Shown: positions 7,937 through 17,721, counted from the stretch's first letter. The stretch is 64,000 bases of DNA from Roseburia_C amylophila (GCF_025567465.1 NZ_JAOQKI010000004.1:107846-171845), one strand, 5' to 3'. Notes: generated from the letters alone by a model not told the origin. Numbers and translations are program-made.

Positions 7937-9706
7937 ATGAGAAAGATACTGGATTTAATAACAGATGAGATGGTGAAAGCATTTGAAGCAGCCGGACTTG
8001 ATGCAAAATATGCAAAAGTAACTGTTTCAAACAGACCGGACTTATGTGAATATCAGTGCAACGGCGCTATGGCTGCTGCAAAAGAATATAAGAAAGCACC
8101 GATTATGATTGCGGAGGAAGTAGTAGCACAGCTTAAGGATAACGCAATGTTTGAATCCGTAGAAGCTGTAAAACCTGGCTTCCTTAACTTAAAGCTGAAT
8201 AATGAATTTGTGGCTTCCTATATCAGTAAGATGCAGGAGGATACAGAGCGTTTAGGCTGTGATAAGGTGGAAAATCCAAAGACCATCATGATTGACTATG
8301 GCGGACCAAACGTTGCAAAACCACTTCATGTAGGACATTTACGTTCTGCTATTATCGGTGAAAGCATCAAACGTATTGGTAAATTCATGGGACACAATAT
8401 GATTGGTGATGTGCATCTGGGTGACTGGGGTCTTCAGATGGGACTGATTATTACTGAATTAAAGCTCCGTAAACCGGAACTTTGCTATTTTGATGAAAAT
8501 TATGAAGGAGAATATCCGGTTGAGCCTCCATTTACCATTTCCGAGCTGGAAGAAATTTATCCGACAGCCAGCGGAAAATCCAAAGAGGATGCAGCTTATA
8601 AAGAAGCTGCCATGCAGGCAACCTATGAACTGCAGCATGGAAGAAGAGGCTATCAGGCATTACTTTCCCATATTTTAAATGTATCTGTAACGGATTTAAA
8701 GAAGAATTATGCTAATTTAAATGTATCTTTTGAATTATGGAAGGGTGAGTCTGACGCACAGCCATATATCCCGGACATGGTACAGAAGATGAAGGATGAC
8801 GGTTATGCATATATCAGTGATGGTGCACTGATAGTAGATGTCAAAGAAGAGACTGATACGAAAGAGATCCCGCCATGTATGATTTTAAAATCCGATGGGG
8901 CTTCTCTTTATAACACAACAGACCTTGCGACGATTGTATGGCGTATGAAAGACTATCATCCGGATAAAATTATCTATGTAGTGGATAAACGTCAGGAGCT
9001 ATATTTTACACAGGTGTTCCGTTGTGCCAGAAAGACACATCTTGTGGATGATGATACAGAGCTTCAGTTTTTAGGTTTTGGTACCATGAATGGAAAAGAC
9101 GGAAAACCATTTAAGACCAGAGAGGGTGGTGTCATGCGGTTAGAGACACTGCTTTCCAGCATCAATGATGAGATGTACCGCAAGATTACAGAGAACCGTA
9201 CGGTAGAAGAAGCGGAAGCAAAGGCAACTGCAAAAGTAGTTGCACTTTCCGCAGTAAAATACGGAGACCTTTCCAATCAGGCTTCCAAGGATTATATTTT
9301 TGATATCGACCGTTTTACTTCATTTGAAGGAAATACAGGCCCATATATTCTTTATACGATTGTCCGGATCAAATCCATTCTGAACAAATATAAAGAAGCA
9401 GGAAAAGAAGCAGGAACAGCAGCAATTCTTCCGGCACATTCCGAAAGCGAGAAGGCATTGATGTTAGAGCTGACCCGTTTCAATGCCATGATGGAAAATG
9501 CCTACGAAGAGACAGCACCGCATAAGGTATGTTCTTATATCTATGACCTGGCAAATGCATTGAATCATTTTTATCATGAGACAAAGATTATGGCAGAAGA
9601 AGACGAGGCAGTGCAGGCTTCCTATGTTCGTTTATTAACACTGACCAGGCGGACATTAGAGGTTTGTATCGATGTATTAGGTTTCTCTGCACCAGACAGA
9701 ATGTAA
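7937..9706 (+). CDS. argS: Arginyl-tRNA synthetase
   Basis: ArgRS charges tRNA-Arg with arginine. The 589-residue protein has an N-terminal Add1-like domain (about residues 1-110), then DYGGPNVAKPLHVGHLRSA with the class I HIGH motif in the form HVGH, the GDVHLGDWGLQMG segment, and a C-terminal all-alpha anticodon-binding domain from about residue 450. There is no KMSK motif, which is usual for ArgRS. An out-of-frame ATG occurs 9 bp upstream; the start at 7937 gives the complete family N-terminus. The HAD gene follows after 10 bp. Confidence 0.96.
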   Translation: MRKILDLITDEMVKAFEAAGLDAKYAKVTVSNRPDLCEYQCNGAMAAAKEYKKAPIMIAEEVVAQLKDNAMFESVEAVKPGFLNLKLNNEFVASYISKMQEDTERLGCDKVENPKTIMIDYGGPNVAKPLHVGHLRSAIIGESIKRIGKFMGHNMIGDVHLGDWGLQMGLIITELKLRKPELCYFDENYEGEYPVEPPFTISELEEIYPTASGKSKEDAAYKEAAMQATYELQHGRRGYQALLSHILNVSVTDLKKNYANLNVSFELWKGESDAQPYIPDMVQKMKDDGYAYISDGALIVDVKEETDTKEIPPCMILKSDGASLYNTTDLATIVWRMKDYHPDKIIYVVDKRQELYFTQVFRCARKTHLVDDDTELQFLGFGTMNGKDGKPFKTREGGVMRLETLLSSINDEMYRKITENRTVEEAEAKATAKVVALSAVKYGDLSNQASKDYIFDIDRFTSFEGNTGPYILYTIVRIKSILNKYKEAGKEAGTAAILPAHSESEKALMLELTRFNAMMENAYEETAPHKVCSYIYDLANALNHFYHETKIMAEEDEAVQASYVRLLTLTRRTLEVCIDVLGFSAPDRM

Positions 9707-9716
9707 AGGAAAATAT

Positions 9717-10364
9717 ATGATTGACAATAGAATGGGTGCCATCTTTGATTTAGATGGCACTCTTTTAGACTCCATGGGAGTATGGCGGAAAATTGATGAG
9801 GATTTTCTTGGCAAAAGAGGATTTGTTGTGCCGAATGATTATCTGGTAGCAATTACTTCAAAGAACTTTGATGCGGCAGCAGAATATACCAAAGAGCGTT
9901 TTAATCTGCCGGAGTCCGAAGAAGAGATTATCAAAGAATGGTTTGATATGGCGATTGAAGCTTATACCAATGAAGTAAAGTTGAAAGCCGGTGTTATAGA
10001 TTACCTGAAGCAATTAAAGGCAGAAGGAATTAAGATTGCAGCAGCAACTTCTTCCGATGAGAGGCTGTTTCGTCCCTGTCTTACCCATTGCGGCATCATG
10101 AAATATTTTGATGCATTTACAGTGACGCAGGAAGTGAAGCGGGGAAAAGGATTCCCGGATGTGTACCAGCTTGCAGCAGAAAAGCTTTCTTTGAAACCGG
10201 AGCAGTGTGTGGTATATGAAGATATTTTAAAAGGTGTGGAAGGTGCAAAGATGGATGATTTCTATGTGGTAGGTGTGGAAGATATCCATTCCTCCTATGA
10301 GAAAAATGAAATCATGCAGCTATCTGACCGCTATATCCTAAGCTTTGAAGAATTATTAGATTAA
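9717..10364 (+). CDS. HAD-superfamily phosphatase, subfamily IA
   Basis: The 215-residue protein has the HAD motifs in order: FDLDGTLLDS with nucleophile D11 and acid/base D13, AAATSSDERL (motif II Thr/Ser), the motif III lysine around KRGKGFPD, and VVYEDILKGVEGA (motif IV acidic residues). Between motifs I and II is the helical cap seen in phosphoglucomutase-like and sugar-phosphate phosphatases. The substrate cannot be told from sequence. AAAGGAAA precedes the ATG. It is 10 bp behind argS and probably cotranscribed, with no obvious functional link. Confidence 0.88.
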   Translation: MIDNRMGAIFDLDGTLLDSMGVWRKIDEDFLGKRGFVVPNDYLVAITSKNFDAAAEYTKERFNLPESEEEIIKEWFDMAIEAYTNEVKLKAGVIDYLKQLKAEGIKIAAATSSDERLFRPCLTHCGIMKYFDAFTVTQEVKRGKGFPDVYQLAAEKLSLKPEQCVVYEDILKGVEGAKMDDFYVVGVEDIHSSYEKNEIMQLSDRYILSFEELLD

Positions 10365-10477
10365 TTCCGTCACACAAAAAACACAGTTTGACCGCATTTT
10401 TATCACAAAAACATCGTCTTTTTAACACAACTTTCTCATAAACTTTCTGAGGTGAGATGTTATAAGGAGGACGAGAC

Positions 10478-11419
10478 GTGATAGAGATTAGTCATTTGAC
10501 GAAAAAATACGGGACGCATGTAGCGGTAGATGATTTGAATCTTACCATTGAGCCGGGAAGAATTTATGGCTTCTTAGGACCGAATGGTGCAGGCAAATCA
10601 ACTACAATGAACATGATTACCGGATATCTGGGGGCAACAGAGGGAACCATTAAAATCAATGGATTTGATATTTTGGCACAGCCGGAGGATGCAAAGAAAT
10701 GTATAGGCTATTTGCCGGAGCTGCCACCTTTATACATGGATATGACGGTGGAAGAATATCTTTTGTTTGCAGCAGAACTTAAGAAGATTCCAAAGGAGAA
10801 ACGGAAACCCTATGTAGAAGATGCCATGGCAACCACAAAGATTACTGATATGAGAGGCAGACTGATTAAAAATCTGTCCAAAGGATACCGGCAGAGAGTC
10901 GGACTGGCGCAGGCAGTCTTAGGTTATCCGGAAGTTATTATATTAGATGAGCCTACAGTAGGCTTAGACCCGAAACAGATTATTGAAATCCGTGATCTGA
11001 TTCAGAGTCTTGGAAAGAAGCATACTGTAATTTTAAGTTCCCATATTCTTTCGGAAGTCCGGGCAGTATGTGATTACATATTTATTATTTCCCATGGAAA
11101 ATTAGTTGCATCGGAAGAAACAGAAGAACTGGTAGAGCGGATGTCCGGTGGACAGGTAATAGAGCTTAAGTTAAAAGCTGAAGAAGAAAAAATAAAAGAA
11201 GTTTTTGCAGATGCAGAACATATTACTGCAGTAGAAACGAAAGAACTGCCGGAGGATGGAGTTACTGAGGTGACTGTAACGGCAGAAAAAAATAAAGATG
11301 TCAGAGAAGAGATTTTTCATATTTGTGCAGAAAGTGATATGCCGATTTTGGAAATGATAAACGGTGGTAAATCGCTGGAAGATATCTTTCTTGAACTTAC
11401 ATCAAAGGAGGAAGAATAA
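10478..11419 (+). CDS. ABC transporter ATPase of a Gld-like exporter
   Basis: The 313-residue ATP-binding subunit has Walker A GPNGAGKST (residues 34-42), signature NLSKGYRQR, Walker B VIILDEPTVGLDP and the H-loop SSHILSEV. A C-terminal extension of about 90 residues is typical of exporters of the NatA/GldA group. The start is GTG at 10478, with AAGGAGG seven bases upstream; no in-frame ATG is as well placed. Its stop codon overlaps the permease start (TAATG), so the three-gene unit is translationally coupled. Confidence 0.93.
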   Translation: MIEISHLTKKYGTHVAVDDLNLTIEPGRIYGFLGPNGAGKSTTMNMITGYLGATEGTIKINGFDILAQPEDAKKCIGYLPELPPLYMDMTVEEYLLFAAELKKIPKEKRKPYVEDAMATTKITDMRGRLIKNLSKGYRQRVGLAQAVLGYPEVIILDEPTVGLDPKQIIEIRDLIQSLGKKHTVILSSHILSEVRAVCDYIFIISHGKLVASEETEELVERMSGGQVIELKLKAEEEKIKEVFADAEHITAVETKELPEDGVTEVTVTAEKNKDVREEIFHICAESDMPILEMINGGKSLEDIFLELTSKEEE

Positions 11420-13524
11420 TGCGTGCAATATGGAAAAGAGAATTAAAATCTTATTTTCAGACGGTGACCGGATGGCTTTTTATTGCAGCAACACTGGCAC
11501 TGTTTGGCCTTTATTTTTATGTATACAATATGTATTATGGTTCGACAGATATCAGCAGTACTTTATCAGCAGTAACGTTTCTGTTTCTGGTTACTGTGCC
11601 GATTCTTACGATGCGTACCCTGGCAGAGGAGCGGAAGAATAAGACAGACCAGCTGATTTTAACTTCGCCGGTATCAGTAGAAAAAGTGGTTCTGGCAAAA
11701 TATCTCGCCACCGGAACCGTATTTACCATCAGTGTAGCGGTTATGTGTCTGGCACCGTTAATTATGTCAGCATATGGAAACGTTGCTTTTGCAAAGAGCT
11801 ATGTGGGAGTACTGGGTTTCTGGTTATATGGTATGACCTGTATTGCCATTGGAACCTTTGTATCTTCACTGACAGAAAGTATTGTAATTTCTGCAGTATT
11901 AACCTTTGTATTTCTCTTTGTGGGATATCTGATGACCGGAATTACCAATCTGATTTCACAGAATGGAAATATTATTACAAAGATTTTAGGCTGTTATGAT
12001 TTGACAAAACACATGGATATGCTGATGCAGGGAATTCTTGATGTATCCGGCATTGTATATTATATTTCCATGATTATCCTGTTTTTGTTCCTGACGGTAC
12101 AGTCCATACAGAAGCGTCGCTGGAGTATGAGCAGTAAGAAATTAAAGCTTGGCGTATTCAGTTCTGCCATGGTTGTGATCGGAATCGTGGTTACAGTTGC
12201 AGTAAATCTTGTAGTAAATGCATTGCCATCTTCCATTACGTCTATTGATTTGACAGCACAGAAGATGTATTCCATTTCTGATGATACAAAAGAGATTCTT
12301 CATAATCTGGATGAGGATGTCACAATTTATGTTCTGGAAGCGGAAGGAAATATGGATGATACTCTTGCAACGACATTAAAGCGTTATGAAGGCGAATCTT
12401 CCCATATTTCGGTAGAATATAAAGACCCTTCCGTTTATCCGAATTTTTACCGGGATTATACGGATGATACATCTATCACCAGAAAGAGTCTGATTGTAGA
12501 AAGCAGTAAACGTTCCAAAGTAATTAATTACAGCAATATTTATGAGACCAGTATAGATTACAGTACTTATAGCAGCCAGACTACAGGTTATGATGGAGAG
12601 GGACAGCTTACCAGTGCCATTTCCTATGTCACATCGGATGAAATGCCGGTTATGTACGAACTGCAGGGACATGGTGAGACAGCATTGAACGGTAATTTTA
12701 AAGATGCTATTGAGAAAGCAAATGTCACATTAAACAGCCTCAACCTGATGCAGGCAGACAGCATTCCGGAAGATGCACAGGCACTTATTATCAATGGACC
12801 GACCTCTGATTTTTCATCCGATGATGCGTCAAAAGTAATTGATTATATCAATAAAGGTGGCAAACTTTTTGTAACGCTATCTTATACAGATGCTGATATG
12901 AGTAATTTTTATTCGGTTTTAAATGAGTTTGGCATCACTGCAGTAGAAGGAATGGTGATGGAGAGCAATACCGGTTCTTATTATCAGGCACCATATTATC
13001 TTTTACCAAATGTAGAAAGCAGTGCGCTGACTTCCGGTGTGGATGGTTATGTATTTACACCGTATGCAGTAGGTCTTACCTATAATACCGATACCGAAAA
13101 TGTAACCTATACACCTTTACTTACCACTTCGGATGCAGCGTACAGTAAGACAGATGCTACAAGCTCCTTAGAGCAGACGGAGGATGATATTGCAGGACCG
13201 TTTACGGTAGGATTAAAGGCGGAAAAAACCATGGATGATACAAGCGCAGATATTCTTGTATATTCTTCCATGAGCATGTTTATGGATGATGCAGACAGTA
13301 TGGTATCCGGAAATAATTTATCCGTATTTTCAAAATCCATTGCAAGCTATATTCCGGAAGACAGCGGTTCAGCAGTTGTGATTCCGGTCAAAGAATATGA
13401 CAGCAGTACCCTGACCGTACCGGCTTCGGTTGTCATTGCATCAGCTGTAATCGGCATTGCAGTAATTCCGTTATTGCTTCTTGCAATCGGTATCGTAATC
13501 TGGATGAGAAGGAGAAAGAAGTAA
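11419..13524 (+). CDS. ABC exporter permease fused to a GldG-type auxiliary domain
   Basis: This 701-residue membrane protein joins two proteins that are often separate. Residues 1-235 form an ABC-2 type permease of the GldF kind with about six membrane segments and TMRTLAEERKNKTDQLILTSP after segment 2. Residues 240-701 are GldG-like: a membrane segment (about 243-263), then DLTAQKMYSISDDTKEIL, a large extracytoplasmic domain of the ABC_transp_aux kind, and a final membrane anchor (about 671-694) before RRRKK. In Bacteroidetes GldAFG serves gliding motility; in Firmicutes the substrate is unknown. It overlaps its neighbours by one base on each side. Confidence 0.9.
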   Translation: MRAIWKRELKSYFQTVTGWLFIAATLALFGLYFYVYNMYYGSTDISSTLSAVTFLFLVTVPILTMRTLAEERKNKTDQLILTSPVSVEKVVLAKYLATGTVFTISVAVMCLAPLIMSAYGNVAFAKSYVGVLGFWLYGMTCIAIGTFVSSLTESIVISAVLTFVFLFVGYLMTGITNLISQNGNIITKILGCYDLTKHMDMLMQGILDVSGIVYYISMIILFLFLTVQSIQKRRWSMSSKKLKLGVFSSAMVVIGIVVTVAVNLVVNALPSSITSIDLTAQKMYSISDDTKEILHNLDEDVTIYVLEAEGNMDDTLATTLKRYEGESSHISVEYKDPSVYPNFYRDYTDDTSITRKSLIVESSKRSKVINYSNIYETSIDYSTYSSQTTGYDGEGQLTSAISYVTSDEMPVMYELQGHGETALNGNFKDAIEKANVTLNSLNLMQADSIPEDAQALIINGPTSDFSSDDASKVIDYINKGGKLFVTLSYTDADMSNFYSVLNEFGITAVEGMVMESNTGSYYQAPYYLLPNVESSALTSGVDGYVFTPYAVGLTYNTDTENVTYTPLLTTSDAAYSKTDATSSLEQTEDDIAGPFTVGLKAEKTMDDTSADILVYSSMSMFMDDADSMVSGNNLSVFSKSIASYIPEDSGSAVVIPVKEYDSSTLTVPASVVIASAVIGIAVIPLLLLAIGIVIWMRRRKK

Positions 13525-14087
13525 TGAAGAAACAGAAAAAACAGTTGATTGCTTTATGCATCCTGCTTCTTATCTGTATTGTTGCATGGGTTAGCCTGAC
13601 GAAGTGGAATAAAAGCCAGGAACAGAAAAAACAGGAAGAGGAAGAAGCATCCAAAGTTATGGTGACAGACATTTCAACAGAAGATGTAAAAGCATTTTCT
13701 TATCAGTATAATAATGAGACACTGTCTTTTGTAAAAGAAGATGACACCTGGTATTATGAGGCAGATAAAAGCATTGCATTAGACCAGGATGCCGTGGAAA
13801 CATTGGTTACCACCGCAGCACAGTTTACAGCAGACCAGGAAATCAGGGATTATGAGGACTTGTCAGAGTATGGACTTGAAACGCCGTCAAATACCATTAC
13901 ACTGACGACAGGGGATGGAACAACAACACTTCTGATTGGAAATAAAAATGACATGCTGAGCCAGTATTATGTAAAGACGGATCAGTCTGACAGTATTTAT
14001 CTGGCAGGAAGTGCAGTATATACCACTTATCAGAAAGGAATCGCGGATTTGACTGCAGCAGAAAGCACAACCGAAATTGCGGAATAA
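13524..14087 (+). CDS. DUF4340-type membrane-anchored protein
   Basis: The 187-residue protein has an N-terminal membrane anchor (about residues 9-25, LIALCILLLICIVAWVSL), a short charged coiled stretch, and then an extracytoplasmic domain with TWYYEAD, YGLETPSNTITL and LLIGNKN, which resembles one DUF4340 repeat. It is shorter than many DUF4340 proteins. Its start overlaps the stop of the permease-GldG gene (TAATG). The same gene order, Gld-like exporter followed by DUF4340, is common, so it is presumably an accessory of the exporter. No biochemical role is known. Confidence 0.82.
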   Translation: MKKQKKQLIALCILLLICIVAWVSLTKWNKSQEQKKQEEEEASKVMVTDISTEDVKAFSYQYNNETLSFVKEDDTWYYEADKSIALDQDAVETLVTTAAQFTADQEIRDYEDLSEYGLETPSNTITLTTGDGTTTLLIGNKNDMLSQYYVKTDQSDSIYLAGSAVYTTYQKGIADLTAAESTTEIAE

Positions 14088-14092
14088 AAGGA

Positions 14093-14121
14093 TTGACAAG
14101 TAAAATATCCATTGGTAAAAT
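14093..14121 (+). promoter_or_regulatory. Sigma-A promoter for proS
   Basis: TTGACA (14093-14098), an exact 17-bp spacer and TAAAAT (14116-14121) lie directly before the T-box leader. Confidence 0.8.
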
Positions 14122-14127
14122 ATATGA

Positions 14128-14375
14128 GAAAGTGTGGAAGAGAAATAGTAATCATTGGAAGCCTTCAGAGAGAAAACGGCAGGTGAGAGTTTTTGACGGA
14201 AGATGATGAACCAGTCTTGGAGCTGCATATCCAAGCAGAAGTGAAGGTATGTCGGGTTCTCCCGTTACAGAGAGAAGGCATAAGAAGATGTGCCGGAGTG
14301 CAGGAGCAGTCCTGAATTTAGGTGGTACCACGGATGAAACATTCGCCCTAAGCTAAATCATAGCTTAGGGCTTTT
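14128..14375 (+). promoter_or_regulatory. T-box riboswitch, proline-specific, controlling proS
   Basis: The T-box sequence AGGTGGTACCACGG is at 14320-14333. It is followed by a strong intrinsic terminator: an 11-bp stem (14345-14355 with 14361-14371, loop AATCA) and a T run. In stem I, GATGAA-CCA-GTC places a candidate specifier codon CCA (proline) at 14211-14213, agreeing with the downstream prolyl-tRNA synthetase gene. Uncharged tRNA-Pro should stabilise the antiterminator and allow proS transcription. The left boundary is inferred from the promoter. Confidence 0.93.
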
Positions 14376-14425
14376 ATATTGCTTTAAGCAGATGAGTCGC
14401 AAGAATAGAAAAAGGAGATAAGAAA

Positions 14426-16129
14426 ATGAAACTGGAAAAATTAGTTGGTGACCGGTTTAAAGAGAGACCGGCAGATTGTGTGATTGACAGTCATGCACTT
14501 ATGGTAAAAGGTGGATACATCAAATATGTGGCAAATGGTATCTATTCTTCATTCCTGCCATTAAAGAGAATTACACGTAAGATTGAGCAGATTCTTCGTG
14601 AAGAGATGGACAAGGTAGATGGACAGGAAGTACAGTTCCCGGTTGTTATGCCTGCATCTATCTGGGAAGAATCCGGAAGATATGAAAGCATCGGAGACGA
14701 GCTGCTTCGTTTTACAGACAGAAACGGTGCCAAGATGGTACTTGGTATGACCCACGAAGAAGCAGCCGTGCAGCTGGTTCGTGAGTATGCACAGAGCTAT
14801 ACCAAATATCCTTTTATGATTTATCAGATTCAGACCAAATTCCGTGATGAAGCAAGACCTCGTGCTGGATTAATCCGTGTGAGAGAATTTACCATGAAGG
14901 ATGCATATTCCTTCCATACCAGCCAGGAAGATTTGGAGCAGTATTATCAGAGAGTACACAAGGCATATGAGCGTATTTTTGAAAGAGCCGGTATTCCGGA
15001 AGTAGTATCCGTTGCATCTGATTCCGGCATGATGGGTGGAAGTCTTTCCCATGAGTTCATGCTTCTTACTCCGATTGGAGAAGATTCCATTGTACTTTGT
15101 GATGATTGTGGATACAAAGCAAATATGGAAGCTGCAGAAAATATTTCTGACATTCCAAGAGCCGCAGAATCAGCAGAACTGGAAAAGGTTCATACACCAA
15201 ATATCCATACCATTGAAGATATCTGTGAATTCTTTGGTGATAAGACAAACAACTCCTGTAAAGCAGTTGTTTATCAGAAAAATTCAGATGACAGCTATGT
15301 GGTTGTATTTATCCGTGGCGATCTGGAAATCAATGAGACCAAGCTTGTTAATTATCTTGGTGATCAGATTCATGCTGCTGTTATTACAGAAGAGTGCGGA
15401 TTAAATGCAGGCTATATCGGACCGGTTGGCTTACATATCAATGCACCTCATGTGGTTTTATATGATAAGTCTCTGGAAGGAAGAAATAACTTATCCTGCG
15501 GAGCAAATGAAGAGGAATACCACTTCAAAGGACTTGATATGGAGCGTGATGTAAAAGACGCAGAATATCATGATTTTGCTAAGGTATACGAAGGTGGAAT
15601 CTGCCCGAAATGTGGTAAGAAGACCGTCCGTATTTCTAAAGGTATTGAAGTGGGAAATATCTTCCAGCTCGGAACCAAATATACCAAGTCCATGAAGATG
15701 ACTTATGTAGATAAAGATGGTGAGAGACAGACTCCAATCATGGGCTGCTATGGAATCGGTGTCGGAAGACTTGCTGCTGCTGTATGTGAAGCCCATCATG
15801 ATGAGTATGGTCCAATCTGGCCAAAAGAAATTGCTCCATGGCAGGTCCACCTTTGCGCAGTAAGACCGGACAATGAAGAAGTAAAGGCTTTTGCTGATGA
15901 TTTATATGAGAAAATGCAGAATGCCGGTATTGAAGTTATCTATGATGACCGTACCGTAAGTGCCGGCATTATGTTTGCAGATGCAGACCTTCTTGGAATT
16001 CCACTTCGTGTTATCGTAAGTCCTAGAAATATGAAGCAGGGAATCGTAGAAGTGACATCCCGTGATAAGACCTTAAAGGAACAGGTTCCGGTAGAAAACG
16101 TATTTGAAGAGATTCAGAAGTACTTATAA
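14426..16129 (+). CDS. proS: Prolyl-tRNA synthetase, bacterial type
   Basis: The 567-residue class II synthetase charges tRNA-Pro. The length and the inserted editing (YbaK-like) domain between motifs 2 and 3 mark the bacterial long form. Visible signatures are VVMPASIWEESGR, TKFRDEARPRAGLIRVREF (motif 2), SDSGMMGGSLSHEFM, the insert with KAVVYQKN, and GCYGIGVGRLAAA (motif 3). An AAGGAG ribosome binding site precedes the ATG. Expression is controlled by the T-box leader in front of it. Confidence 0.97.
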   Translation: MKLEKLVGDRFKERPADCVIDSHALMVKGGYIKYVANGIYSSFLPLKRITRKIEQILREEMDKVDGQEVQFPVVMPASIWEESGRYESIGDELLRFTDRNGAKMVLGMTHEEAAVQLVREYAQSYTKYPFMIYQIQTKFRDEARPRAGLIRVREFTMKDAYSFHTSQEDLEQYYQRVHKAYERIFERAGIPEVVSVASDSGMMGGSLSHEFMLLTPIGEDSIVLCDDCGYKANMEAAENISDIPRAAESAELEKVHTPNIHTIEDICEFFGDKTNNSCKAVVYQKNSDDSYVVVFIRGDLEINETKLVNYLGDQIHAAVITEECGLNAGYIGPVGLHINAPHVVLYDKSLEGRNNLSCGANEEEYHFKGLDMERDVKDAEYHDFAKVYEGGICPKCGKKTVRISKGIEVGNIFQLGTKYTKSMKMTYVDKDGERQTPIMGCYGIGVGRLAAAVCEAHHDEYGPIWPKEIAPWQVHLCAVRPDNEEVKAFADDLYEKMQNAGIEVIYDDRTVSAGIMFADADLLGIPLRVIVSPRNMKQGIVEVTSRDKTLKEQVPVENVFEEIQKYL

Positions 16130-16166
16130 GAAGAGATTAAAAATAGCATATTGTGAATGATATGAG

Positions 16167-16210
16167 AAGAACTCCTGCCGGTTGGAAAACAATCAGCAGA
16201 AGTTCTTTTT
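16167..16210 (+). terminator. Intrinsic terminator of proS
   Basis: AGAACT (16168-16173) pairs with AGTTCT (16201-16206), with an inner CTGC/GCAG pairing, followed by TTTT. The 92-bp repeat begins directly at its end. Confidence 0.75.
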
Positions 16211-16302
16211 ATGCGAATAGCGAGAAAAATCGCATGCTTGCATGCAGATTTGGCGAGCACTGTGATAACTCGAGAAACTCGCAAAGCGTGTTTCTTGTAG
16301 TT
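16211..16302. repeat. 92-bp dispersed structured repeat, copy 1
   Basis: This stretch is about 90% identical, without gaps, to bases 29817-29908 in the same orientation. It contains two internal inverted repeats: a 5' hairpin (ATGCGA..TCGCAT) and a 3' hairpin of about 15 bp in which AACTCGAGAAACTCGC pairs with GCGTGTTTCTTGTAGTT. It starts at the U-tract of the proS terminator and its last base lies in the stop codon of the reverse-strand antiporter gene. Confidence 0.87.
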
Positions 16303-17575
16303 AGTGCGTCTGTTTATTAATATAGCTTGTCTTAAATTTTGAATACATAATCTTCTGGCTGCGGTACAGTCCGTAATAGCCGGAGAGCATATAACTGAAT
16401 GCAATCGCAAGAAGCAGGAATGGCATTGCAGCAAAGCCGAACATTTCAAAGCTGATCAGCAAAGAAGTAATCGGGCTGTTAGTGACACCACAGAAAATGG
16501 CGGCCATACCGATGGCGGCACATAAGGTTGGGGAGAAACCGGTCAACGTTCCAAAGAGACAGCCGAAGCTTGCACCGATAAAGAAAGTAGGAACAATTTC
16601 GCCACCTTTAAAACCGGCACCAAGGGTCAGGGCGGTAAAAATGATTTTTAAAAGAAAAGCTTCCGGAGCCACTGTGCCGTCAAAACATTTGGAAATAATA
16701 TTAACGCCGGTTCCATTGTAATCCTGATTACCTACCAGAAGGGTGAGGAGAATAATGATGCAGCCGCCTGCCGCAGCACGAAGGTAAGGATTTTTGATAA
16801 ATTTACGGTAAATGGCTTCACTGTAATGTAAGGAAATACAGAACAGGATACTGACCAATGCACATAAAACGGCAAGAATCGTTACGGTAACTGCAGAAGA
16901 AATTCCAAATTCCGGAATGTCTAAAATAGCAAAGGACGGCGGCGCAATCTGAAAGTGTAATGCCAGACCATGTGCTACTAAAGCAGAGATAACGCATGGC
17001 ACTAATGCAGAATAGTGCATGATGCCGACACTGACTACTTCCAGAGGAAAAATAGCGGCAGCCATCGGTGTTCCGAATAAGGCGGAAAAAGCAGCACTCA
17101 TGCCGCACATAATCATAATATGTTTATCTTTTTCATCAAAACGGAAAAGTCTTCCCAGAGAATTTCCGATGCTTCCGCCAAGCTGAAGTGCTGCACCTTC
17201 CCGGCCGGCAGAACCACCAAAGAGGTGTGTGATTAAGGTGGAGATAAAAATAAGCGGAGCCATACGCAGTGGAATTTCATCCCCGGAATGGATGGCGGAA
17301 AGCACCAGGTTGGTTCCAGTATCCTTTTCATCATGGAGAAGATGATAGAGCAGTATAATCATGATTCCACCCAGCGGAAGAAAGAAGATGAGCCATGGAT
17401 AAGCAGTTCTTGTATCGGTGACCCATGTCATGCCAAAGTAAAAGGCAATTCCCACCATACCGATGAGAAGACCGGACAGAATAGAAAAAATAATCCATTT
17501 TATGGCGGTACGCAGACGGCGTAGATTGTGTTTGATTTTATGTATCACAAGTTCTTTGGTAACTGGTTCATTCAT
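16301..17575 (-). CDS. CLC-family antiporter, probably fluoride-type (CLC-F)
   Basis: The 424-residue membrane protein belongs to the CLC chloride channel/antiporter family. IPLRMAPL, THLFGGSAGREGAALQLGG (with the gating glutamate of GREG) and LGAGFKGGEIVPTFFIGA resemble the fluoride/proton antiporter branch, and the chloride-type GSGIP motif is not seen. CLC-F proteins export F- in exchange for H+. No fluoride riboswitch is recognisable upstream. AAGGAG precedes the start. The gene is convergent with proS and divergent from the aldolase gene. The F- assignment is inference from motifs. Confidence 0.8.
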   Translation of the reverse strand: MNEPVTKELVIHKIKHNLRRLRTAIKWIIFSILSGLLIGMVGIAFYFGMTWVTDTRTAYPWLIFFLPLGGIMIILLYHLLHDEKDTGTNLVLSAIHSGDEIPLRMAPLIFISTLITHLFGGSAGREGAALQLGGSIGNSLGRLFRFDEKDKHIMIMCGMSAAFSALFGTPMAAAIFPLEVVSVGIMHYSALVPCVISALVAHGLALHFQIAPPSFAILDIPEFGISSAVTVTILAVLCALVSILFCISLHYSEAIYRKFIKNPYLRAAAGGCIIILLTLLVGNQDYNGTGVNIISKCFDGTVAPEAFLLKIIFTALTLGAGFKGGEIVPTFFIGASFGCLFGTLTGFSPTLCAAIGMAAIFCGVTNSPITSLLISFEMFGFAAMPFLLLAIAFSYMLSGYYGLYRSQKIMYSKFKTSYINKQTH

Positions 17576-17721
17576 GATGTAGTAACTCCTTTTTATATAA
17601 AGTAAATATTATAAGCAGAAATTGTTTGTATTTTTTGAAAAATATATATTCTATAAGAAATAGTAGCATTCTGGAAATAAATTTACAAGATGAATGAAGA
17701 GATAAATGAAGAGAATTTTAT

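Noticed and set aside
11364..11642. Small frames overlapping the ABC exporter gene junction
   Set aside because: They are out-of-frame shadows of the ATPase and permease genes without ribosome binding sites.
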